Shown: piece by piece, positions 9,634 to 18,116 of the stretch
Layout of the letters: the number at the start of each line of letters is the position of its first letter
Position numbering within the stretch: position 1 is the first letter of the stretch
Assembly (NCBI RefSeq): GCF_015234515.1
Contig: NZ_JADGMY010000026.1
Coordinates: forward strand, 80,833-144,832
DNA from: Cellulomonas sp.
GTDB lineage: Bacteria > Actinomycetota > Actinomycetes > Actinomycetales > Cellulomonadaceae
DNA length: 64,000 nucleotides
Direction of reading: 5' to 3'
Made by a program: the position numbers and the translations under genes
Notes under the pieces: model-generated
What the model saw: the letters and a program-made list of their open reading frames with translations, nothing else
Databases searched by the model: none
What the model was told of the DNA's origin: nothing

Positions 9634-9779
9634 GACGCCATCCTGCGGCCGGCGAGCGCGCTGCGGAAGTCGTCCGCCTCCTCGCCGCCCCACACCGTCG
9701 ACCAGCGGGGCCGGGCCACCCGCCGGAACGCGACCCTGGCGCGCTGGCGGCCGGGGTCACGTCGGCGGGTGGCCGACCC

Positions 9780-10346
9780 TCAGACGGTGACGGAGAGCGC
9801 CGCGTCGATCTCGCGCAGGAACGCGTCCAGGTCGTCCGGGGTGCGCGACGTGACGAGCCGGAACCCGCCCTCGTCGTCCACGACGACCTCCTCGTCGACC
9901 CACGTGCCGCCCGCGTTGCGGACGTCCGTGGTCAGCGACGGGTACGACGTCAGGCGCTTGCCCTGCACCAGGCCCGCCTCGACCAGCAGCCACGGGCCGT
10001 GGCAGATCGCGGCGACCGGGCGTCCCGACGACGCGAACGCCTTGACCAGGGACAGTGCCTCGTCCTGCAGGCGCAGGCTGTCGGCGTTGAGGGTGCCGCC
10101 GGGGACCAGCAGCAGGTCGTACGCGCCGGGGTCGACGGCGCCGAGCGTCGTCGTGGGCTGCACGGTACGGCCGGGGTCCTTGTCGCCGACGAGCGTCTCG
10201 ATCGGGGCGTCGTCGACCGCCGCGACGTCGACGGTCGCACCGTCGGCGCGCAGCCGCTCCACCGGGACGACGAGCTCGTCCTGCTCGACGCCGTAGTTGG
10301 TGACGACGGCCAGCACGCGGCGGCCGTCGAGGTCCGTGTCGGACAT
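9780..10346 (-). CDS. DJ-1/PfpI family protein (protease I-like, class I glutamine amidotransferase fold)
   Basis: A 188-residue DJ-1/PfpI protein. The nucleophile elbow is AAICHGPWLLVEAG, with Cys followed by His at about residues 108-109, and the early Glu is in NYGVEQDELVVP. Family members act as stress-related proteases, glyoxalases or proposed deglycases; which one applies here is unknown. ATG at 10346 follows a strong GAGGAGG ribosome-binding site 6 bases upstream. It is divergent from the MFS exporter gene at 10550, with a 203-bp shared upstream region. Confidence 0.88.
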   Translation of the reverse strand: MSDTDLDGRRVLAVVTNYGVEQDELVVPVERLRADGATVDVAAVDDAPIETLVGDKDPGRTVQPTTTLGAVDPGAYDLLLVPGGTLNADSLRLQDEALSLVKAFASSGRPVAAICHGPWLLVEAGLVQGKRLTSYPSLTTDVRNAGGTWVDEEVVVDDEGGFRLVTSRTPDDLDAFLREIDAALSVTV

Positions 10347-10549
10347 GTGTGCCTCCTCGTTCGTTGGGGGAACCCGGGGTGGCCGGGCGTCCGCCACCGT
10401 AGGCACGGGGTGCCGCGACCCGCACCCGGAACCCCGCGCCCGGTTTGTTGCGGGACCCCGGGGCCGGGCGGACACTCGACAGGAGGCGAGCCCCGGGGGG
10501 AGTGCTCGGCCCTGCGCCTCGCGTGCTGGGCTCGCGAGAGGACCCGTCG

Positions 10550-12136
10550 ATGAGCAGCACCACGCGATCCACGGCAGCGGCGGGCGAGCCGGAGCTCGTC
10601 CTGTCACCCCGCACGGTCTACGTGATCTTCAGCGCGCTCCTGGCGGCGATGTTCCTGTCGGCCCTCGACCAGTCGGTCGTGAGCACCGCGCTGCCCACCA
10701 TCGTCGGGGACCTGCGGGCGGCCCAGCACGAGGGCTGGATCATCACCGCGTACCTGCTCGCGATCGCGATCGTCATGCCGATCTACGGCAAGGTCGGTGA
10801 CCTGCGCGGGCGGCGGCAGCCGTTCCTCCTCGCCGTGACGATCTTCGTCATCGGGTCGACCGGCTCGGCGCTGTCGCAGAGCTTCGTCGACCTCGTCGTG
10901 TGGCGGTCCGTCCAGGGCCTCGGGGCCGGCGGGCTGGTGATCCTCAGCCAGGCGATCATCGCGGACATCGTCTCGGCGCGGGACCGCGGCAAGTACATGG
11001 GGCCGATGGGCGCGGTCTTCGGCGTCGCGACGGTCGCCGGCCCGCTGCTCGGCGGCTGGTTCACCGACGGCCCCGGGTGGCGGTGGTGCTTCTGGCTGAA
11101 CGTGCCGATCGGGCTCGTGGCCCTCACGGTCGCGTGGTTCCGGCTGCGGCTGCCCTCGCGCACGCCCAGCGCACGCTTCGACCTCGGTGGGGCCGTCCTC
11201 ATGGCGGCCACGACCGCCGGCATCGTCCTGCTCACCAGCTGGAGCTCCATCACGCCGGAAGGCCGGTACGACTGGGGCGACCCGCTGCTCCCTGGCCTGG
11301 TGGTGCTGACCGTCGTGGCCCTGGCCGCGTTCCTCGTCGTCGAGACGAAGGTGGCGGACCCGCTGATCCCGCTGCGGCTGTTCCGCAGCCGCACGTTCTC
11401 CGTGTCCGTCACGATCGCCCTGCTCTTCGGCATGACGATGTTCGCGGCCCTGTCGTTCCTGCCGACGTTCCTGCAGATGGCGCGCGGGTACGACGCCACC
11501 GATGCGGGGCTGCTGATGCTGCCGATGACGGTCGGCCTGATGATCACCTCGCTCGGGTCCGGCGTGCTCATCTCCGCACGCGGGCGCTACAAGATCTACC
11601 CGATCGTCGGCATGGGCATCGCGACCGTCGGGCTCGCGCTGCTGACCCGGCTGACGCCCGACATCTCGATGGTGACGTTCGGCGCCATGATCTTCGTCCT
11701 CGGCCTCGGCCTGGGCTTCGTGATGCAGACCATCGTCATCGCCGTGCAGAACGCCGTGGCCCCGGACCTGGTCGGAGTCGCGACGTCCACCAACAACTTC
11801 CTGCGCGAGATCGGCGCGGCGGTCGGCACGAGCGTGTTCTCCACCGTCTTCACCACGAACCTCACGACCCGGCTGGCCGACGCCGTGAAGGACGCGCCCC
11901 CGGGTGACGTCCCGCAGGGCTTCGGCGCCGAGTCCCTGACGCCCGAGCTCGTCCAGCGGCTGCCGGAGTCGCTGCGCGAGATCGTCGTCGACGCGTACAC
12001 CGACGCGCTCGCGCCCGCGTTCTGGTACCTGGTGCCGCTGGGCGTCATCGGCTTCGCGATCGCCTTCCTCATGAAGGAGGTCGCCCTGTCCGACAAGGCC
12101 GGGCTGGTCGCGCGGGGTGCCGCCGTCACGCGCTGA
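10550..12136 (+). CDS. MDR family MFS exporter (EmrB/QacA type, 14 TM)
   Basis: A 528-residue DHA2-type drug:proton antiporter. The family motifs are LDQSVVSTALPTI in helix 1, GKVGDLRGRR in the 2-3 loop, WRSVQGLGAGG in helix 4 and GPLLGGWF in helix 5 (motif C). Length and helix count (about 14) match EmrB/QacA exporters. ATG at 10550 follows a GAGAGGA site and gives a short cytoplasmic N-terminus; upstream sequence in frame is not conserved. The C-terminus ends in a hydrophobic helix and a short basic tail. The substrate is probably a lipophilic drug. Confidence 0.9.
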   Translation: MSSTTRSTAAAGEPELVLSPRTVYVIFSALLAAMFLSALDQSVVSTALPTIVGDLRAAQHEGWIITAYLLAIAIVMPIYGKVGDLRGRRQPFLLAVTIFVIGSTGSALSQSFVDLVVWRSVQGLGAGGLVILSQAIIADIVSARDRGKYMGPMGAVFGVATVAGPLLGGWFTDGPGWRWCFWLNVPIGLVALTVAWFRLRLPSRTPSARFDLGGAVLMAATTAGIVLLTSWSSITPEGRYDWGDPLLPGLVVLTVVALAAFLVVETKVADPLIPLRLFRSRTFSVSVTIALLFGMTMFAALSFLPTFLQMARGYDATDAGLLMLPMTVGLMITSLGSGVLISARGRYKIYPIVGMGIATVGLALLTRLTPDISMVTFGAMIFVLGLGLGFVMQTIVIAVQNAVAPDLVGVATSTNNFLREIGAAVGTSVFSTVFTTNLTTRLADAVKDAPPGDVPQGFGAESLTPELVQRLPESLREIVVDAYTDALAPAFWYLVPLGVIGFAIAFLMKEVALSDKAGLVARGAAVTR

Positions 12137-12239
12137 GGCCGTCACCCGCTGAGGCCGCCACGCCGTCGAAATCACGGGTCGTCGCGCGTCATGGGGGTGG
12201 ACGGGCACAGTGGGTGCCCCGGGACGCGCTGGAGGCGAG

Positions 12240-13019
12240 ATGACGACGACCACCTACCTGCTGCTGCTGTGGGGCGACCCCGACGCCGACTTCGACGTGG
12301 ACGCCGCGTACGCCGCGCACGGGCGGTTCGCGGACGGCTGCGCCGAGCACGGGCACGAGCTCCTCGGGGGCGAGGAGCTCGCGAGCCCGTCGACGGCGCG
12401 CCTGCTGCGCGTCGGCGACGGCGGGACGGCGGCCACCGAGGGCCCCTACGCGGAGACGACCGAGCACCTCGGCGGGTTCTACCGGGTCCGCACGTCCGAC
12501 CCCGACGGCCTGCTGCGCCTGGCGGCGCCGCTGGTCGCGGACGACGGCGGGACGCTCGAGCTGCGACCCGAGGTGCTGCACGACGACGGCAGCGCCGAGG
12601 ACCTGGTCGAGCCGGGTGCCGGCGCGAGCGGCACGGCCACGTACCTCCTGCTGCTGCGTGGCGACCTGGACGCCACGCTCGACCTCGACGCGGTGTTCGC
12701 CGACCACGACCGGTTCGCCGAGCAGTGCCCGGCGCAGGGGCACGCGATCGTCGGCGGCGAGGAGCTGGGGTCGCCCAGGGCGTCCCGGCTGCTGCGGGCG
12801 ACGCCGACCGGGGACGTGACGCTCAGCGACGGCCCGTACGCCGAGACCACCGAGCAGCTCGGCGGGTACTACCTGGTCCGCACCGCGGACCCCGACGCGC
12901 TGCTGCACCTCGCGGCGGGCCTGCTGGAGCACGACCCCGGGACCATCGAGCTGCGGCGCGTGCAGGACCAGCACGTGCAGCACGACGTGGCCGGGACGAC
13001 TGCCGCCGAGGCGTCGTGA
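12240..13019 (+). CDS. Tandem DGPF/YCII-domain protein
   Basis: A 259-residue protein made of two copies of a YCII-related (DGPF) domain. Copy 1 spans about residues 1-118 and copy 2 about 132-240; both run from a TYLLLL strand through a GHELLGGEEL / GHAIVGGEEL turn to the signature EGPYAETTEHLGGFY / DGPYAETTEQLGGYY. DGPF proteins are the genomic partners of ECF42 sigma factors; their biochemical role is unknown. The stop overlaps the next gene's GTG by 4 bp, so the three genes 12240-14619 are translation-coupled. Single-domain versions are usual; the fused duplication is notable. Confidence 0.85.
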   Translation: MTTTTYLLLLWGDPDADFDVDAAYAAHGRFADGCAEHGHELLGGEELASPSTARLLRVGDGGTAATEGPYAETTEHLGGFYRVRTSDPDGLLRLAAPLVADDGGTLELRPEVLHDDGSAEDLVEPGAGASGTATYLLLLRGDLDATLDLDAVFADHDRFAEQCPAQGHAIVGGEELGSPRASRLLRATPTGDVTLSDGPYAETTEQLGGYYLVRTADPDALLHLAAGLLEHDPGTIELRRVQDQHVQHDVAGTTAAEAS

Positions 13020-13357
13020 GGCTCGTCGTCCTCGCCCACGAGGACGAGGAGACGTACCGCAGCGCGGACGCCGCGGGCCGCGCGCGGTACGTCCGCGGCC
13101 ACGAGGAGTTCGCGCGCCGGGCACCGGCCGCCGGCGTGACGATCCTGGCGTGCGAGGCCCTCGCCGGGGCGGCGTCGGCCCGCACCCTCCGACGCACCGC
13201 GGACACCACGGAGGTCACTGACGGGCCGTGCACGCGGACCACCGAGCAGCTCGGCGGCTTCTACCTCGTCGAGGCCGCGGACGTGCAGACGGTGGTCGAC
13301 CTCGCGCGGCTGCTGCCCGAGACGACCCACGAGGTCCGCGAGTGCGTCGAGCCGTGA
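13016..13357 (+). CDS. DGPF/YCII-domain protein, single copy
   Basis: A 113-residue YCII-related protein, the second DGPF partner of this ECF42 cluster. Its signature reads TDGPCTRTTEQLGGFYLVEA, a weaker version of the DGPF motif seen twice in the upstream gene, with Cys where Phe/Tyr is usual. GTG at 13016 overlaps the upstream TGA (GTGA), and its own stop overlaps the sigma factor's GTG in the same way. The protein is small, soluble and lacks a signal peptide. The role is unknown; the position implies co-expression with the sigma factor. Confidence 0.82.
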   Translation: MRLVVLAHEDEETYRSADAAGRARYVRGHEEFARRAPAAGVTILACEALAGAASARTLRRTADTTEVTDGPCTRTTEQLGGFYLVEAADVQTVVDLARLLPETTHEVRECVEP

Positions 13358-14619
13358 CCGCCGTGCCGCCCGAGGACGTCGCCGCCGCGCTCGGGGACGC
13401 GTGGCGTGCGCACTGGTCCCACGTCGTCGCGCTGCTCGTCGCGCAGTTCGCCAGCCCGGACCTCGCCGAGGACGCGGCGGGCGACGCGTTCGAGGCCGCC
13501 GCGCGCACGTGGCCGCGCGACGGCGTGCCCGCCAACCCCGGGGCGTGGCTGCTGACGGCCGCGCGCCGCCGGGTGCTGGACCGGCTGCGCTCGCAGGCGG
13601 TCCACCGGCGCAAGGAGCCGCTCATGGTCGTCGACGACGAGATGCGCGCGCTGGCCGCCGCGGCGCAGGACCCCGGCGCGCACGTCGCCGACGAGCAGCT
13701 GCGCCTCGTCCTGACGTGCTGCCACCCGGCGCTCGCCCCGGCGGACCGGGTCGCGATGACGCTGCGGTTCGTCGTCGGGCTGGGGACCGCGGACATCGCG
13801 CGCCTGCAGCTGGTCCAGCACACCGCGATGTCGGCGCGGCTCACGCGGGCCAAGAAGCGGCTGGCGGCCACGGGCGTGCCGTTCGTCGTGCCGCCGCCCG
13901 GGCAGCTCGCCGAGCGGCTCGACGCCGTGACGACCGTGCTGTACCTGCTGTTCACGGCCGGGTACCAGCCCGCCGACGTCCCGGGCGGCCTGCGCGTGGA
14001 CCTGGGCGACGAGGCCGTGCGCCTCACGCGCGAGCTCGACGTCCTGCTGGGCGGGTCGCCGCGCGTGCGGGCGTTGCTCGCGCTGATGCTGCTGCAGCAC
14101 TCGCGGCGGGACGCGCGCCTGGACGACGACGGCCGCCTGGTGCTGCTGCCCGACCAGGACCGCGCGCGCTGGCACAGCGACGACATCCGGGAGGGCGTCG
14201 CGCTGCTGGCCGCCGTCCCACCGCTCGACGGGCTCGCGGAGGAGCACCGGCTGCAGGCTCTCGCGGCGGCCGAGCACGCGACGGCCCCGACCGCGGCCGA
14301 CACCCGGTGGGACGTCGTCGCGCGGCTCTACGCGCAGCTGGAGACCCGCACGGGCTCGCCGGTGGTGCGGCTCGCCCGGGCCGTCGCGGTCGCGGAGGCC
14401 GACGGGCCGGACGCGGGCCTGGCGGTCCTCGACGGCCTCGACGACGCCCTCGCCCACCACCACCGGCTCCCGGCCGTCCGCGGGGAGCTGCTGCTGCGCG
14501 CGGGCCGCGCGGCCGAGGCCGTCGCCGAGCTCGAGCGGGCTCTCGGGCTGGTCCCCGACACCGCCGAGCGGCACCACCTGGAGGGTCGGCTGGCGCACGC
14601 ACGGTCGCTGACGCCCTGA
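13354..14619 (+). CDS. ECF42-group RNA polymerase sigma factor with long C-terminal extension
   Basis: A 421-residue ECF sigma factor. Region 2 (about residues 10-75: DLAEDAAGDAFEAAARTWP and GAWLLTAARRRVLDRLR) and region 4 (about 120-175: TLRFVVGLGTADIARLQLV...MSARLTRAKKRL) are followed by a helical C-terminal half of about 230 residues with TPR-like features near the end. This architecture and the coupled DGPF genes define ECF42. The group has no classical anti-sigma factor; the C-terminal domain is needed for activity in the studied case. GTG at 13354 overlaps the upstream stop by 4 bp. Confidence 0.88.
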   Translation: MTAVPPEDVAAALGDAWRAHWSHVVALLVAQFASPDLAEDAAGDAFEAAARTWPRDGVPANPGAWLLTAARRRVLDRLRSQAVHRRKEPLMVVDDEMRALAAAAQDPGAHVADEQLRLVLTCCHPALAPADRVAMTLRFVVGLGTADIARLQLVQHTAMSARLTRAKKRLAATGVPFVVPPPGQLAERLDAVTTVLYLLFTAGYQPADVPGGLRVDLGDEAVRLTRELDVLLGGSPRVRALLALMLLQHSRRDARLDDDGRLVLLPDQDRARWHSDDIREGVALLAAVPPLDGLAEEHRLQALAAAEHATAPTAADTRWDVVARLYAQLETRTGSPVVRLARAVAVAEADGPDAGLAVLDGLDDALAHHHRLPAVRGELLLRAGRAAEAVAELERALGLVPDTAERHHLEGRLAHARSLTP

Positions 14620-14640
14620 CGGCCGGGCCGTCGCGGGACG

Positions 14641-15222
14641 TCAGCGCACGCGCGGGAGCCCGCGAGCGCGCCGCTGCACGGCCAGACGGGTGCGCGCCGC
14701 CATGCCGGGCAGCTCCGCGACGTCCCGTGCGCGGGCCACCAGCGTGGCCACCTCGTCGGACAGGACCGGCAGGTTCGCCTCGGGGTCGACCTGCAGCGTG
14801 GAGACGAGCACGTGGCGCCCACCCTCGCGGTCGATCACGCTGCGTGCCCCCACGACGCCGGGCAGCCGGCGGGCCTGCTCCGCGACGTGCCCCGCGAGCG
14901 CGGACCCGTCGAGCGTGAGCCGCCCGTCCGCACCCGACCCGGGCAGCCGCAGGGTGCCGACGCGCGGCGACGCGAGGTGCGCCGCCAGCCACCACAGCGC
15001 GAGGAGCGCGAGCACGACGCCGCCGGCCGTGGCGACCCCACCGAACCACCCCGTGTCGACGACCTCCTGGACGCGCCGCGGGTCGAGCGCACCGGACGTC
15101 TGCGGCCACGCGTCGCTCAGGGTCCCGGTCCACCACAGCACGGCGGCGACGCCGGCGACCACCAGCGGGAGCCCGACGACGAACGCGACGATGCGGTTCA
15201 CCGCCCGCAGGCCGCGGTTCAC
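14641..15222 (-). CDS. DUF6286/AmaP-like membrane protein of the Asp23 locus
   Basis: A 193-residue membrane protein with two N-terminal hydrophobic segments (about residues 10-32 and 60-85) followed by a soluble domain. This is the arrangement of AmaP, which anchors Asp23 at the membrane, and of the actinobacterial DUF6286 proteins. GTG at 15222 overlaps the upstream gene's TGA (GTGA). It is the last gene of the minus-strand Asp23 operon. Similarity to AmaP is at the level of architecture and context. Confidence 0.72.
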   Translation of the reverse strand: MNRGLRAVNRIVAFVVGLPLVVAGVAAVLWWTGTLSDAWPQTSGALDPRRVQEVVDTGWFGGVATAGGVVLALLALWWLAAHLASPRVGTLRLPGSGADGRLTLDGSALAGHVAEQARRLPGVVGARSVIDREGGRHVLVSTLQVDPEANLPVLSDEVATLVARARDVAELPGMAARTRLAVQRRARGLPRVR

Positions 15223-15863
15223 CGCGCACCTCCGTCGGCCGCGTCGCCGCGCGCGCGGCGACTGCGCACGACGACGCGCGGGGCGTCGGCGAGCGCGGCG
15301 AGCCGCTCGGTGACGACGGTGCGGATGCGCTCGTCGGTCCCGGGGTCGCCGTCGGTGGTCGCGTCGACCCGCACGGTGCCCCGTTCCCAGGTGCTGCGCG
15401 CGTCGAGCACGCCGTCGACCTGCGAGGCCGCACCGGACGCGAGCCGCGCGGCGTCGACCCCGAGCAGGTACTCGCCCCCGCCGGCGGCCAACGGGATCGC
15501 CGGACGCCGCCGGCGCGCCAGCGCGATGACGAGGAGCCGCAGCCCGACGAGCGCGAGGACCGCCCCGATGAGCGCCAGCTGCCACGTGGGGGTGATCAGG
15601 CCGACCGCGTCGGCGGCGGCCACGACCCACGGCTCACCGTCGAGCACCCCGAGGGTGACGAGCCCGTCGTGCACCAGCACGACGGCGACGGCCAGCACGA
15701 TCACGGCCAGGACGATGCCGACCCACCCGACGGGCCCGGCCGGCCGCGGCTGCGCGAAGGGCACGGGCTCGTGCGCAGCGGCAGGGGCCTCGACGGGTGG
15801 GTCGCCGACGGACGCGTCGGCGTGCCGTGCCCGGGTGCGGCGCGACTCGGTGGCCGCGCTCAC
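15219..15863 (-). CDS. DUF6286 domain membrane protein
   Basis: A 214-residue protein with a charged N-terminal tail, two membrane segments (about residues 45-68 and 90-112) and a C-terminal soluble domain ending in an Arg-rich stretch. The soluble part, with GTVRVDATTDGDPG and RTVVTERLAALAD, looks like a divergent Asp23-type alpha/beta domain. GTG at 15863 overlaps the preceding Asp23 gene by 4 bp, and the stop overlaps the following gene. It is probably a membrane partner of the Asp23 proteins in envelope-stress protection. Confidence 0.72.
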   Translation of the reverse strand: MSAATESRRTRARHADASVGDPPVEAPAAAHEPVPFAQPRPAGPVGWVGIVLAVIVLAVAVVLVHDGLVTLGVLDGEPWVVAAADAVGLITPTWQLALIGAVLALVGLRLLVIALARRRRPAIPLAAGGGEYLLGVDAARLASGAASQVDGVLDARSTWERGTVRVDATTDGDPGTDERIRTVVTERLAALADAPRVVVRSRRARGDAADGGAR

Positions 15864-16222
15864 CGCACACGCTCCGCGAGCAGCGGCGCGGGGTCCGTGA
15901 CCGCGACGACGCGCACGTCGACCCTGTCGGCCTGGACCCCGGCGAACCGCTCGACGGCGTCCTCGACCGCGTCCCGCACGCGCCGTGCGGTGCCCGCCGC
16001 GGGCGCGGGCCACGCGAGCGCGACGTCCACCTCGACGTGCGCCCGCGTGCCGTGGGTGCGCGCCGACGCGTGCGGCAGGTCGCGCCCCAGCAGGCCGGCG
16101 GGCGCCTCGACGACGCCGGGGACCAGGGAGGCGGCGGCACGGGCGACCTTCTGCACGACCCGGTCGCTGACCGTCAGGGTGCCACGCGCCCCGGGTGCCG
16201 TCGCGGGTGCGACGTCAGCCAC
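15860..16222 (-). CDS. Asp23/Gls24 family envelope stress response protein
   Basis: A 120-residue Asp23/Gls24 domain: TLTVSDRVVQKVARAAASLVPGV is the family's N-terminal strand and helix, followed by HVEVDVALAW and RVRDAVEDAVERFAG. Family members coat the inner side of the membrane and respond to alkaline or cell-wall stress. The chosen GTG at 16222 overlaps the end of the small DUF2273 gene by 8 bases; a GTG at 16231 is an alternative. The stop overlaps the downstream DUF6286 gene. Confidence 0.82.
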   Translation of the reverse strand: MADVAPATAPGARGTLTVSDRVVQKVARAAASLVPGVVEAPAGLLGRDLPHASARTHGTRAHVEVDVALAWPAPAAGTARRVRDAVEDAVERFAGVQADRVDVRVVAVTDPAPLLAERVR

Positions 16223-16394
16223 GGCGACCACCGCCCGTGAGGGCGGGCAGGTCGACCCTGCCCTCCACGACGGCGCCCACGACCCACCCGACCGCGCCCA
16301 GCACGAGAGCCAGCAGGAAGCCGTTGAAGCCACCGACGATCGCCGCGAGGGCGAGCAGCAGCCCGGTCAGCAGACCGGCAAGGGACAGGGACAT
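16215..16394 (-). CDS. DUF2273 small integral membrane protein
   Basis: A 59-residue gene beginning MSLSLAGLLTGLLLALAAIV and containing two hydrophobic helices (about residues 3-22 and 26-46) joined by GGFNGF, then a short tail. DUF2273 proteins are short two-helix membrane proteins that regularly accompany asp23 and amaP genes, and they are thought to help organise Asp23 at the membrane. ATG at 16394 follows a clear GAGGAG site. The stop lies inside the start of the next Asp23 gene. Confidence 0.82.
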   Translation of the reverse strand: MSLSLAGLLTGLLLALAAIVGGFNGFLLALVLGAVGWVVGAVVEGRVDLPALTGGGRRG

Positions 16395-16481
16395 GGGGTG
16401 CTCCTCGGTTCGGGACGTACGCGGTACGTGGTGCGTGGTGCGTGGTGCGTGCGGACGCTCGTCCGCGATGCGGTGGTGCGG

Positions 16482-16865
16482 CTAGGGCAGGAGGTCGTCG
16501 ACGTAGACGTGGACGTCCCCGCCCACGGCGGCGCGCACGGCGCGGTGCACGGCGGCGGCGAGCTCGCGCAGGTCGCCGCCCAGCAGGGCCACGACGTGCA
16601 CGTCGATCGACGTGCCGTCCCCGGTGCTGCGTCTGCGCACCCCCGCCACACGCCGCCCGGGCAGGTGCGTGGCGATCTCACCGAAGGCGCCCGGGTACAG
16701 GCCCGCGACTCCGGGGACCGCCAGCGCCGCGGCGGCCGCGAGCTCGGCGAGGTCCGGCACGTCGAGGTCCGGCACGCCGGGGTCCGCCTCGAGGACCTGC
16801 GTCTCGAGGACCTGCGGCCCCGGGTCCGGGACGCCGACGGCCGGCGGCACCGGGTCCGTCGTCAT
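16482..16865 (-). CDS. Small Asp23-like protein
   Basis: A 127-residue protein with an acidic, Pro-rich N-terminus that includes a short imperfect repeat (VLETQVLEAD and PDLDVPDLAE), followed by a compact Asp23-like domain: AAAALAVPGVAGLYPG, then IDVHVVALLGGDLRELAAAVHRAVR. It keeps the strand-helix pattern but is shorter than the classical family. ATG at 16865 overlaps the upstream gene's stop (ATGA). An 87-bp gap separates it from the DUF2273 gene. Confidence 0.7.
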   Translation of the reverse strand: MTTDPVPPAVGVPDPGPQVLETQVLEADPGVPDLDVPDLAELAAAAALAVPGVAGLYPGAFGEIATHLPGRRVAGVRRRSTGDGTSIDVHVVALLGGDLRELAAAVHRAVRAAVGGDVHVYVDDLLP

Positions 16866-17362
16866 GCGACGCGCGGCTGCGGCGCGGGCTCGGGCTGCGG
16901 GTCGTCCTGCGGCAGGTGCACGTCGTTGACGGCGATGTTCACCTCGATGACGCGCAGCCCGGTCATGCGCTCGACGGACGTGATGATGTTGCGTCGCACG
17001 CCCTCGGCCAGGTCGACGACGGACACGCCGTACTCGGCGACGAGGTCCACGTCGACGGCGGCCTCCTGCTCGCCCACCTCGACGCTGATGCCCTGCGCGT
17101 GGTTGGTCGTGCCGCCCGGGATGCGCTCGCGGATCGCGCTGAACGCGCGTGCGGCGCCGCCACCGAGCGAGTGGACGCCCGCGACGTCGGAGGCGGCGAT
17201 GCCGGCGATCTTGGCGACGACGCCGTCGGCGATGGTCGTCGTGCCGAACTTGGTCTGCAGGGGTGTCGCGCCGGACTGGGGCGCGCCGGCGGTGCCGCTG
17301 TTGCCCACGCGCGGTGCGCGGTTCTCGGTGACGGTGGCCGGGGTGGTCGTCTGCTCGCTCAT
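16862..17362 (-). CDS. Asp23/Gls24 family envelope stress response protein, operon leader
   Basis: A 166-residue Asp23/Gls24 protein and the first gene of the minus-strand locus. The core reads GTTTIADGVVAKIAGIAASDVAGVHSLGGG, then VEVGEQEAAVDVDLVAEYGVSVVDLAEGVR and ITSVERMTGLRVIEVNIAVNDVHL, a full-length match to the family pattern. The N-terminal 50 residues are low complexity and the C-terminus is Pro-rich. ATG at 17362 follows an AGGAG site 6 bases upstream. Divergent transcription from the ECF sigma factor places the shared control region at 17363-17540. Confidence 0.9.
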   Translation of the reverse strand: MSEQTTTPATVTENRAPRVGNSGTAGAPQSGATPLQTKFGTTTIADGVVAKIAGIAASDVAGVHSLGGGAARAFSAIRERIPGGTTNHAQGISVEVGEQEAAVDVDLVAEYGVSVVDLAEGVRRNIITSVERMTGLRVIEVNIAVNDVHLPQDDPQPEPAPQPRVA

Positions 17363-17486
17363 CGGTGCTCCTGGTGCGGTGGTCCGGGGTGGTGCGGAGG
17401 TGGTCGGCGTCCCGGGTGCCGTCCGGCCGGGGGACGCCGACACTGGGTGAGTGCCCTCCCGCGCGGCAACGTCACGGCAGACGCTG

Positions 17487-17502
17487 TGTGATCTAGGTCA
17501 CA
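17487..17502. promoter_or_regulatory. Crp/GlxR-type operator palindrome
   Basis: TGTGATCTAGGTCACA is a perfect match to the Crp/GlxR consensus (TGTGA, six bases with central TA, TCACA), extended one pair on each side. It lies between the divergent Asp23 operon (start 17362, minus) and the ECF sigma gene. If the sigma gene starts at 17541, as preferred here, the site is intergenic; if it starts at 17451 the site would be inside the gene. Binding and which side is controlled are inferred. Confidence 0.6.
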
Positions 17503-17540
17503 CTGCGCCGCCGGGTGCGCCGCACCGACCCGGCCCGTCC

Positions 17541-18116
17541 GTGCCGCCGGCGCCCGGCACGGCCCCGGACGACCGCCCCGACCACACGCTCGTCGAGCGC
17601 GCCGGGCTGGGCGACCACGCGGCGTTCGCCACGCTCGTCGCACGCCACGGCGCCGCGCTGTACCGCTACGCCCGGCGCCTGGCGCCGTCCCCGCAGGACG
17701 CGGAGGACGCGGTCCAGGACGCGCTGACGGCCGCGTGGCTCGGCGCCGAGCGCTACCGCGGTGACTCCAGCGTGCGCACCTGGCTGTTCGGCATCCAGAC
17801 CAACTGCGTGCGCCGCGCGGCACGCCGCCGCGCGCACACCGCCGTCCCCGTCGCGGACGACGTCCGTCCCCCGCCAAAGGCACCCACCGGTGACGAGCCC
17901 GTGGAGCACCTGCTCGCGACCGACCTGCGGGCGGCGCTGGACCGTGCGCTCGCGGAGCTGCCCGGACCGCAGCGCGCGGTGTGGCTGCTCGTGGAGGTCG
18001 AGGGCATGTCCTACGGCGACGCGGCCCACGTGCTGCAGACCACCCACGCGGCGGTACGCGGCTCGCTGGAGCGCGCCCGCCACACGCTGAGCAGGAGGTT
18101 CGCCGCATGGCGCTGA
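17541..18116 (+). CDS. ECF RNA polymerase sigma factor linked to the Asp23 locus
   Basis: A 191-residue group IV sigma factor. Region 2 holds FATLVARHGAALYRYARRL, QDAEDAVQDALTAAW and the -10-reading segment VRTWLFGIQTNCVRRAARRR; region 4 holds LPGPQRAVWLLVEVEGMSYGDAA and the AAVRGSLERARHTL recognition helix. GTG at 17541 is preferred because the longer form (GTG at 17451, 221 residues) adds unconserved residues and would put a Crp-type palindrome inside the gene. Its stop overlaps the next gene's start by 10 bases. Control of the divergent Asp23 genes is likely by context; no anti-sigma factor is visible. Confidence 0.82.
   Translation: MPPAPGTAPDDRPDHTLVERAGLGDHAAFATLVARHGAALYRYARRLAPSPQDAEDAVQDALTAAWLGAERYRGDSSVRTWLFGIQTNCVRRAARRRAHTAVPVADDVRPPPKAPTGDEPVEHLLATDLRAALDRALAELPGPQRAVWLLVEVEGMSYGDAAHVLQTTHAAVRGSLERARHTLSRRFAAWR

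Noticed and set aside
9621..9719. Short minus-strand frame between the DJ-1 and NUDIX genes (GTG start, 32 residues, protein-like sequence with Trp and acidic patches)
   Set aside because: It has no ribosome-binding site, its frame continues directly from the DJ-1 stop without a start codon further upstream, and it overlaps the NUDIX start. Coding is possible but cannot be supported.
16427..16447. Three copies of the heptamer CGTGGTG upstream of the DUF2273 gene
   Set aside because: Short, and in a GC-rich gap where such slippage repeats are expected; no link to a known site.
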